The notes below the pieces were generated by a model that was not told the DNA's origin, did no database searches, and worked only from the letters and a program-made list of their open reading frames with translations. From contig DJUJ01000049.1 of assembly GCA_002438345.1 (NCBI GenBank), positions 47,513 to 53,328 on the forward strand: a stretch of DNA of 5,816 bases. The letters run 5' to 3'. Position 1 is the first letter of the stretch; every line of letters begins with the position of its first letter. Below are positions 1 through 3,919 of this stretch, one piece after another. The position numbers and the translations under genes were made by a program. Origin of the DNA: Paenibacillus sp. UBA6285 (GTDB lineage: Bacteria; Bacillota; Bacilli; Paenibacillales; Paenibacillaceae).

Positions 1-671
1 CAGAATATCACAGTAAAGCTATTATCATTACAGCTGGCGTAGGCGCTTTTGAACCTCGTCGTTTAGAACTGCAAGACGCAGGACGATTTGAAAAAGCCAA
101 CCTCCACTATTTTGTAAATGATTTAAATGCCTTTAAAGATAAAAAAGTTCTGATTAGCGGTGGTGGTGATTCCGCAGTAGACTGGGCACTAATGCTGGAA
201 CCAATCGCGGAGCAAGTAACCCTGATTCACCGCCGGGATAAATTCCGTGCGCATGAGCACAGCGTAGAGAATCTGATGGCTTCCAAAGTTAACGTAATTA
301 CACCTACTGAAATTACAGAACTACATGGTGATGAGTTCATTACTAAGGTTACCTTATCCCATATCAAAACCAAGGAAACGCAAGAAATCGAAGTCGACAG
401 TGTAATCGTCAATTTCGGATTTGTTTCCTCTCTGGGACCCATTGCAGAGTGGGGTATCGACATTGAAGGAAACTCCATTGTCGTTGACTCACGTATGGAA
501 ACGAGTATTCCAGGAATCTTTGCTGCCGGCGATATCACCACGTATCCAGGTAAGCTGAAGCTAATTGCTGTAGGATTCGGCGAAGCCCCAACGGCTGTGA
601 ATAACGCAAAAGTCTACATCGATCCAGAAGCCAAGCTTTCGCCAGGACACAGCAGTAATATGAAACTCTAA
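1..671 (+). CDS. yumC: Ferredoxin/flavodoxin--NADP(+) reductase, YumC type (3' part)
   Basis: FAD-dependent pyridine nucleotide-disulfide oxidoreductase-like enzyme that moves electrons between NADPH and ferredoxin or flavodoxin in the cytosol. The gene enters the window already open; the reading frame starts at base 3 and no start codon is present, so roughly the N-terminal third (first FAD-binding half) lies upstream. Visible in order: a GGGDSA NADP-binding Rossmann loop (159-176), the HRRDKFR motif of the NADP phosphate site (228-248), the second FAD motif AAGD (522-533), and the C-terminal [10 protein letters not shown] segment (from about 579), which is characteristic of the thioredoxin-reductase-like FNRs of Bacillus (YumC). 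It has no CxxC redox motif between the NADP motifs, which separates it from thioredoxin reductase. It ends with TAA directly before a strong terminator, so it is the last gene of its transcript. Family assignment is firm; the symbol is by homology to B. subtilis. Confidence 0.93.
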   Translation, partial: EYHSKAIIITAGVGAFEPRRLELQDAGRFEKANLHYFVNDLNAFKDKKVLISGGGDSAVDWALMLEPIAEQVTLIHRRDKFRAHEHSVENLMASKVNVITPTEITELHGDEFITKVTLSHIKTKETQEIEVDSVIVNFGFVSSLGPIAEWGIDIEGNSIVVDSRMETSIPGIFAAGDITTYPGKLKLIAVGFGEAPTAVNNAKVYIDPEAKLSPGHSSNMKL

Positions 672-685
672 TTCTATCTACTACA

Positions 686-742
686 ATAAAAAAGGGTATT
701 CTGATAGGCCTATCAATAGCAGCCTATCAGGATACCCTTTTA
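686..742. terminator. Bidirectional intrinsic terminator between yumC and sda
   Basis: An 18-bp stem pairs 691-708 with 723-740 (AAAGGGTAT, one U-G pair, CTGATAGG against its complement). It is flanked by six A on the left and TTTTAT on the right. On the plus strand it ends yumC. On the minus strand the stem is followed by six T and can end the convergent sda transcript. The inner part also contains a palindrome, GATAGGCCTATC (703-714). Confidence 0.9.
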
Positions 743-801
743 TGTTTGTGACTCGCGGTTTATTTATATGTAGCCAGCTACAAAGGTATACTTTGCGCTC
801 T

Positions 802-954
802 TTAATGAAGAACCGCATGAACTGGAGAGTGTAAGTTGCGTTTGCGAATCTCAACGAGTAGAAGAGCGATGAAATCATGCTCTAGTTGCAGTTCTATCGC
901 TCTATGGTAAGAGTCTAGAAGCATCTCATCGGACAATTCAACCATAACGTTCAT
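802..954 (-). CDS. sda: Sporulation checkpoint inhibitor Sda
   Basis: A 50-residue protein of the Sda family. In B. subtilis, Sda is a small helical hairpin that binds the dimerisation/phosphotransfer region of the sporulation kinase KinA and blocks the start of the phosphorelay when DNA replication is disturbed. The sequence shows the family pattern: ELSDEMLLDSYHRAIELQLE (6-25), then HDF-IALL and a basic EIRKRN end. The two residues known to matter in B. subtilis Sda (Leu21 and Phe25) align with Leu24 and Phe28 here. The start ATG at 954 follows AGGAAAGG, 3-10 nt upstream; an alternative ATG is at 945. Length matches the family (about 46-52 aa). It lies convergent to yumC and ends at the shared terminator. 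Its upstream region has a sigma-A-like promoter, a LexA box and DnaA boxes. The gene is short enough to be missed by callers with a 60-codon limit. An overlapping 65-codon frame on the same strand (681-878) is a shadow. Confidence 0.93.
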   Translation of the reverse strand: MNVMVELSDEMLLDSYHRAIELQLEHDFIALLLVEIRKRNLHSPVHAVLH

Positions 955-983
955 CTACCTTTCCTGTATTTGGATCTGAATCT

Positions 984-1012
984 ATCATATCAAACTATCA
1001 TTTTTCGAACAA
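984..1012 (-). promoter_or_regulatory. Sigma-A-like promoter of sda
   Basis: Read on the minus strand, TTGTTC (1012-1007) is followed by a 17-nt spacer and TATGAT (989-984). The -10 matches 5/6 of the consensus; the -35 is weak (3/6), as expected for an activated promoter. Transcription would start near 977, giving a leader of about 23 nt containing the ribosome binding site of sda. The weak -35 lies inside the LexA box. Confidence 0.7.
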
Positions 1013-1019
1013 GCGTTCG
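1006..1019. promoter_or_regulatory. LexA (SOS) operator overlapping the sda -35
   Basis: CGAACAAGCGTTCG fits the Bacillus LexA/DinR box, CGAAC-N4-GTTCG, with perfect 5-bp arms and a centre that agrees with the RNRY preference. It covers the -35 hexamer of the sda promoter (1007-1012), the position expected for repression until LexA is cleaved in the SOS response. Binding is inferred from sequence only. Confidence 0.75.
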
Positions 1020-1021
1020 TG

Positions 1022-1121
1022 TTATCCACAAGTACATGTGGAAATCCTGTGTATAATATGTGCGTAAGCGTTACAAAGGTGATACCTGCACAGTGGAATA
1101 TGGGGATAATAGTTATACACA
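1022..1121. promoter_or_regulatory. DnaA-box cluster upstream of sda
   Basis: Three perfect DnaA boxes (TTATNCACA): TTATCCACA at 1022-1030 (+), TTATACACA at 1048-1056 (-) and TTATACACA at 1113-1121 (+). Two one-mismatch boxes: TTACGCACA at 1059-1067 (-) and TTATCCCCA at 1101-1109 (-). A weaker site (ATTTCCACA, 1037-1045, -) faces the first box. The first box begins 10 nt upstream of the -35 of sda. In B. subtilis, sda transcription responds to DnaA through boxes in its promoter region, so this arrangement supports both the gene call and conserved regulation. Confidence 0.85.
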
Positions 1122-1126
1122 GGATT
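1043..1126. repeat. 14-bp perfect inverted repeat built around two DnaA boxes
   Basis: AATCCTGTGTATAA (1043-1056) is the exact reverse complement of TTATACACAGGATT (1113-1126), with 56 nt between them. The identity runs 5 bp past the 9-bp DnaA box on one side (the AGGATT flank), which box conservation alone does not require. Confidence 0.85.
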
Positions 1127-1259
1127 GAACCACTTGTATACAGCTAAAAATATATTTTTATTGTAAATAAATCACAATATAATTCACCCCAAAAGAACGC
1201 AACTAAACGCAATTTTATCTTACTACTCTATTATCGTCAATTCTAAAATATTTGTTAAT
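1127..1259. other. AT-rich intergenic tract between the DnaA boxes and yheC-like gene
   Basis: No gene was found here. The tract is strongly AT-rich and contains a 16-bp palindrome of only A and T (1145-1160, TAAAAA-TATA-TTTTTA) and a short direct repeat, AACGCAA (1197-1203 and 1207-1213). There is no GC-rich stem with a T run after the minus-strand gene ending at 1260, so read-through from it towards sda is possible. Confidence 0.5.
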
Positions 1260-1922
1260 TTACTGAGGTCTTGTATTAACCTCTAAAATCCATATTTTAC
1301 CTGAATAATCCACGGCATAATCAAAGCCCAGTTCACCTATTCCCGGGAAGTGCCGCTCCATTAGTTTGATACATACAAGCGTTAGTCTGCGCATCTCTGC
1401 TTTCTTCGCCGAAGCTTTAATTCGAGGCAACGATCTGCGAAGTCCTTCTCGACAAGAAAGCATCGTGCCCCCTTTACATAAATTCGTTACGAACAGACCA
1501 GGCCTAGCCAGTCTCCCTACCATGGAGCGAAACTCCCAAACAGCACCATTTTTCACTACTTTGACCCGATAATCAATAGGACGCCCACCAATTCTGGCGA
1601 GAGAAATCCCCTGTTGAATCAAATATCTACGTCTGACCTTGACGAAATGGAGCGCACGTCTCATGGATTTAAAGTCCTTGTAAATTCGAGTTCTGTCCAT
1701 ATAAGTAAATCCATAACCTCGACTATCCCGAAACACTTTGATTACACCGTAGCCTCCGCCGCCAACTATAGGTTTAATAACAACATTTCCGTATCTCCGG
1801 AGCATGGCTAACAGTGAGTCAGCCGAATACACCCTCGTCATTGGTATATAATGAGAAACCCTCGTGTCACTGCGCAATGCTTCTGTCTTTAACCATTTGC
1901 TAGCCAATTGTCTTCCCGACAT
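1260..1922 (-). CDS. YheC/YheD-type ATP-grasp protein (spore-coat associated family), short form
   Basis: A 220-residue protein of the YheC/YheD family, which has an ATP-grasp fold and is linked to the endospore coat in Bacillus; its substrate is not known. Visible ATP-grasp features: VVIKP (47-51) with the nucleotide-binding lysine, a glycine-rich loop GGGGYG (54-59), the adenine-region QQGI (103-106), DYRV (117-120), and the metal-binding end FDYAVD...LEVN (200-216) with Glu214 and Asn216. Full YheC and YheD are considerably longer, with an N-terminal domain before the ATP-grasp part; this is the ATP-grasp part alone. It stops four residues after the metal-binding Asn (TRPQ, then TAA), so the usual C-terminal tail is missing. 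The start at 1922 follows a strong AAAGGAGG site. It is rich in Arg and Lys. The call as an ATP-grasp protein is firm; the coat role is by family only. Confidence 0.85.
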   Translation of the reverse strand: MSGRQLASKWLKTEALRSDTRVSHYIPMTRVYSADSLLAMLRRYGNVVIKPIVGGGGYGVIKVFRDSRGYGFTYMDRTRIYKDFKSMRRALHFVKVRRRYLIQQGISLARIGGRPIDYRVKVVKNGAVWEFRSMVGRLARPGLFVTNLCKGGTMLSCREGLRRSLPRIKASAKKAEMRRLTLVCIKLMERHFPGIGELGFDYAVDYSGKIWILEVNTRPQ

Positions 1923-2180
1923 CGTCCTTTCCCTCCTTTCACATTCCAGCCTACCCTATACATTACTCAGAAAAGGTCCCGCCCTCTTGTATGATTGTCC
2001 GTGTAGGAAGAGGCTCTTAGAAAAAAGGGCTTTGAGCTTGTATCGACAACAATCTCAACTTTGCATGGTTAGATTGCAGATTTTGAAGAATCTTATCTCT
2101 GAGCATTCGACATTTTAATCGTAATGGATGAGTTCACTATAACTAGAATAATCTTCAAAATCGTTGTATTATTAATAGCG
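1923..2180. other. Intergenic region upstream of the divergent yheC-like gene and the DUF2768-like gene
   Basis: No credible gene was found. On the minus side, next to the yheC-like gene, is its ribosome binding site (about 1932-1940) but no clear sigma-A promoter. A perfect Spo0A-type heptamer (TGTCGAA on the minus strand) is at 2106-2112, and a one-mismatch copy (TGTCGAT) is at 2042-2048. A minus-strand CATACAAG (around 1986-1993) resembles a sigma-E/K -10 element, but I found no good partner for it. The 84-codon plus frame across this region runs antisense into the yheC-like gene and has no family signature. Confidence 0.4.
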
Positions 2181-2208
2181 GTTACATTTTCGATTCTAAC
2201 TTTATAAT
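2181..2208 (+). promoter_or_regulatory. Probable sigma-A promoter of the DUF2768-like gene
   Basis: GTTACA (2181-2186), a 16-nt spacer and a perfect TATAAT (2203-2208). The start would be near 2215, about 40 nt before the ATG. The -35 matches 4/6 of consensus. Confidence 0.55.
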
Positions 2209-2254
2209 TATGACTTAGAGGTTCATTAAAAAAACAGCGCGGGGAGGGCTCGGA

Positions 2255-2464
2255 ATGGCTCAGTTTTTCGAGGTTTTATATTGGGTGGCCATGCTTGGGA
2301 TGTCCATCGTATTGGCTGGAACTACTATACTGATCTGCGCTATTGGCTTTAAATTCATTAAAGACAGACGCAGAGCATTGGGTGCTGGCTGTATTGCCTT
2401 TTCCCTAGGAGCCGCAGCGCTCATCGTGTTTATGATTAATTACAAGTTCATTATTCCAGCCTAG
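2255..2464 (+). CDS. Small two-helix membrane protein, DUF2768-like
   Basis: A 69-residue protein with two predicted membrane helices (about residues 8-32 and 41-62), joined by a short, strongly basic loop KFIKDRRR (33-40). By the positive-inside rule, that loop faces the cytoplasm and both ends face outwards. Length and layout fit the DUF2768 family of Bacillales (B. subtilis YphE type), whose function is not established. The start ATG is preceded by GGGGAGG with 7 nt spacing. It has its own promoter (2181-2208) and terminator (2485-2523), so it appears to be transcribed alone. There is no signal peptidase site or enzyme motif. The membrane topology is clear; the family name is from recollection and less certain. 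Confidence 0.75.
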   Translation: MAQFFEVLYWVAMLGMSIVLAGTTILICAIGFKFIKDRRRALGAGCIAFSLGAAALIVFMINYKFIIPA

Positions 2465-2484
2465 TTGGACTCAGGAACAAACAG

Positions 2485-2523
2485 AAGCCCTCTCGCGGAG
2501 AATTCGTCGGAGGGCTTTTGTTT
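2485..2523 (+). terminator. Intrinsic terminator after the DUF2768-like gene
   Basis: AAGCCCTC (2485-2492) pairs with GAGGGCTT (2510-2517), followed by TTTTGTTT. On the minus strand the same stem is followed by CTGTTTGTT, so it may also end the convergent GNAT transcript, though less efficiently. Confidence 0.88.
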
Positions 2524-2532
2524 GTATATCAC

Positions 2533-2985
2533 TCATATATCTAGCGAAAGACGGATCATATCGACTACCTTAATCCCATTTTCAACAATCTCTTCACTGT
2601 AATGTCTGATAAAAAAGTCTCTATCGATTCCGGTAATTCTAAATCCACATTTCTGATAAAGAGCCAGTTGTCCTACACTAGAATTTCCGGTACCCACTTC
2701 AATCGTCTTCGCACCAAGTAATCTCGCATTCTCAATCGCATGATAAACTAGCCGCTTTCCTATCCCTTTACTTTGCTGATTCTCATCAACGGCTATATTC
2801 ACTAGCTCCACTGTCTCAGGCCTCGTTTGTAGCAAAACATAGACACCGATAATGCAATTCTCCACTTCAGCTACATAACATTGGCCTCTTTTTAAATACG
2901 CTTCAACAAGACTTGGGGAAGGATCGGCTAATAACAACAATTGCAAGGGAGGTTGTTCTTCTGCGTTTAATTTCCTAATTAGCAT
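2533..2985 (-). CDS. GNAT-family N-acetyltransferase, YvbK-like
   Basis: A 150-residue single-domain GNAT enzyme that would transfer acetyl from acetyl-CoA to an amine; the substrate is unknown. Visible features: the beta4 strand VELVNIAV (59-66), the pyrophosphate-binding loop QSKGIG (71-76; Q-x-x-G-x-G), the beta5 segment TIEVGTGNSS (94-103), and ALYQKCGF (108-115) with the usual catalytic-position Tyr110. The LLLADPS start, the PETVELVNIAV core and the GIDRDFF segment resemble B. subtilis YvbK as I remember it, a protein of about the same length; that resemblance is not verified. The start at 2985 follows AAGGAG with 8 nt spacing. It is convergent with the DUF2768-like gene and shares its terminator region. 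Upstream is the terminator of yutM, so it needs its own promoter; I did not find a convincing one in the 38 nt before that hairpin. Family call is firm; no resistance role is claimed. Confidence 0.9.
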   Translation of the reverse strand: MLIRKLNAEEQPPLQLLLLADPSPSLVEAYLKRGQCYVAEVENCIIGVYVLLQTRPETVELVNIAVDENQQSKGIGKRLVYHAIENARLLGAKTIEVGTGNSSVGQLALYQKCGFRITGIDRDFFIRHYSEEIVENGIKVVDMIRLSLDI

Positions 2986-3023
2986 GCTTAGAGCTCCTTG
3001 TGATGACTTTTGTCATTGAGAAT

Positions 3024-3075
3024 AAAAAAAAAACCTCCAAGCCAGTGTTTTAGAACTCAACACGGGGCTTGGAGG
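3024..3075 (-). terminator. Strong intrinsic terminator of yutM
   Basis: On the minus strand a perfect 10-bp GC-rich stem (CCTCCAAGCC at 3034-3043 against 3066-3075), extended by GTGTT/AACAC (3045-3049 with 3059-3063), is followed by a run of ten T (3033-3024). It begins 15 nt after the yutM stop codon. Confidence 0.95.
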
Positions 3076-3089
3076 CGTTATCGTCGCTA

Positions 3090-3449
3090 TTAGCAAGGCT
3101 CTTCGTTCGGTTTCCCTGCATCCTTAGCTGTCCGGAAGCTTGAGCCGCAGCCGCAGGTTGCAGTAGCGTTCGGGTTATTGATGGTGAAGCCACCAGTCAT
3201 GCCGGATTCTTCAAAATCAATTTCGAGACCATCCAGGTAACGAAGATTCTCTTTCTCCACGACAACCTTCATCTCTTGGATGTCCATATATACGTCCTGA
3301 TCGCTTTCATTATCATCAAAGCCCATAGCGTAAGAGAATCCGCTGCATCCGCCGGGTGTTACTCCAATACGGAGGAACATGTTCGGCACTTCTTGTTCAG
3401 CAAGCATCGCCTTTAATTGTTCTGCTGCCTTTTCACTAATATTAATCAT
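3090..3449 (-). CDS. yutM: A-type iron-sulfur carrier protein (HesB/IscA/ErpA family), YutM
   Basis: Carries and delivers Fe-S clusters to target proteins in the cytosol. The three cluster-binding cysteines of the family are present: one in TPGGCSGF and two in TCGCGSSFR. From the ATG at 3449 they are Cys35, Cys99 and Cys101 of 119 residues. The NPNATATCGCGSSFRTA...AGKP end closely matches B. subtilis YutM. I chose ATG 3449 because AGGAGG lies 8 nt before it; the ATG at 3455 is only 2 nt from that site and would add two residues (Met-Ile). The gene is monocistronic by sequence: promoter at 3654-3682 and terminator at 3024-3075. A 5' leader of about 200 nt is unusual for this family. It is divergent from mqnE, a radical SAM [4Fe-4S] enzyme and possible client. 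Confidence 0.95.
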   Translation of the reverse strand: MINISEKAAEQLKAMLAEQEVPNMFLRIGVTPGGCSGFSYAMGFDDNESDQDVYMDIQEMKVVVEKENLRYLDGLEIDFEESGMTGGFTINNPNATATCGCGSSFRTAKDAGKPNEEPC

Positions 3450-3487
3450 GATCATATCCTCCTAAAAATTAGACTCACTTCATAAGA

Positions 3488-3529
3488 AGAAACGGCTTTG
3501 CCGTCCTTTCAGGGACGGTACCCGTTTCT
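3488..3529. other. Composite hairpin in the yutM leader
   Basis: An outer stem pairs AGAAACGG (3488-3495) with CCGTTTCT (3522-3529). An inner stem pairs CCGTCC (3501-3506) with GGACGG (3513-3518), extended by T-A and G-U pairs, around a TTCA loop (GAAA-type sequence when read on the minus strand, where it would be transcribed). A short asymmetric internal loop separates the stems. It sits 24 nt before the yutM ribosome binding site. It is not followed by a clean T run, so it is not an ordinary terminator. It matches no riboswitch class I recognise. Confidence 0.65.
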
Positions 3530-3534
3530 ACGAA

Positions 3535-3589
3535 AAATACAAGAAATTTAGGATGACGTGAAACTTATACTTTCTTGTATTTCAAGAAA
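3535..3589. repeat. Three-part inverted repeat in the yutM leader
   Basis: AAATACAAGAAA (3535-3546) is the exact reverse complement of TTTCTTGTATTT (3571-3582). The segment CAAGAAA (3583-3589) is also the exact complement of TTTCTTG (3571-3577), with 5 nt between them. The middle segment can therefore pair with either neighbour but not both. On the minus strand the longer stem is followed by TT, then CG. Confidence 0.7.
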
Positions 3590-3653
3590 AAACTTATGTT
3601 CAAGGGACCTTCCGGCCAAAAGTTACTTCTTTACATATATACTTAATAAACTC

Positions 3654-3682
3654 AGTATAACTGACTATTCCATTACCCTCAA
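3654..3682 (-). promoter_or_regulatory. Sigma-A promoter of yutM
   Basis: Read on the minus strand: TTGAGG (3682-3677), a 17-nt spacer and TATACT (3659-3654). Matches are 4/6 and 5/6. Transcription would begin near 3647, leaving a leader of almost 200 nt before the ATG at 3449. Confidence 0.7.
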
Positions 3683-3740
3683 GTCACAACTGCCTTTTGC
3701 CTGACACATCACACCAAATTAAACCATCAATATCAAGCTG

Positions 3741-3769
3741 TTGATCCCCTTATAAGAGAGGTTTATAAT
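3741..3769 (+). promoter_or_regulatory. Sigma-A promoter of mqnE
   Basis: TTGATC (3741-3746), a 17-nt spacer and a perfect TATAAT (3764-3769). Transcription would begin near 3776. The -35 overlaps one arm of a short inverted repeat, ATCAA-GCTG-TTGAT (3732-3745), a possible operator. It is back to back with the yutM promoter, 58 nt apart. Confidence 0.8.
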
Positions 3770-3775
3770 AAGGAA

Positions 3776-3919
3776 GGCAAACATAAGTAAAAATTCGGAA
3801 ATTTGGCACGGAGGCTAAACCTCCTCTTTATTTTCATGATGAACAGCTACCGTCTGGGTAAGTCTGAGAATTACCTGCGGGCAATGGACCCCGTAAAACT
3901 TTCAGGAGGAATTCATAAT
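3776..3919 (+). promoter_or_regulatory. Structured mqnE leader with attenuator-like hairpin
   Basis: The inferred 5' untranslated region is about 145 nt. A hairpin GGAGG-CTAAA-CCTCC (3810-3824) is followed by TCTTTATTTT, resembling a short intrinsic terminator. CCTCCT (3820-3825) is also the exact complement of the mqnE ribosome binding site AGGAGG (3904-3909). Further down, TACC (3848-3851), GGTAA (3857-3861) and TTACC (3871-3875) form two mutually exclusive hairpins, and CGGG/CCCG (3878-3881 with 3890-3893) forms another. No known riboswitch core is recognised. The reading frame of mqnE is open across this leader back to 3803, but without a ribosome binding site. Confidence 0.5.

Noticed and set aside
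227..541. Minus-strand open frame of 104 codons within yumC
   Set aside because: It is antisense to a clearly coding frame with intact FNR motifs and has no features of its own.
681..878. Minus-strand open frame of 65 codons
   Set aside because: It overlaps sda in another frame, spans the terminator region and has no ribosome binding site or family pattern. sda explains this stretch far better.
1022..1259. Chromosomal replication origin
   Set aside because: No dnaA, dnaN or other oriC neighbours are present, and DnaA boxes are expected in front of sda.
1986..1993. CATACAAG as a sigma-E or sigma-K -10 element for the yheC-like gene
   Set aside because: No matching -35 at the right distance, and the end of the -10 does not fit the consensus. 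It is noted only in the intergenic entry.
1864..2118. Plus-strand open frame of 84 codons across the yheC-like 5' end and the gap upstream
   Set aside because: It begins antisense inside the yheC-like gene, and its composition does not look like a conserved protein.
3496..3518. Minus-strand GGACGGCAAAGCC resembling part of the c-di-GMP-I (GEMM) riboswitch core
   Set aside because: The tetraloop-receptor arm and the other conserved strands do not follow, and the bases are explained by pairing within the local composite hairpin.
3747..3769. Resemblance of CTTATAAGAGAGG to the 5' strand of a SAM-I riboswitch
   Set aside because: It lies between the -35 and -10 of the mqnE promoter, so it would not be transcribed from there, and the rest of the SAM-I core is absent.
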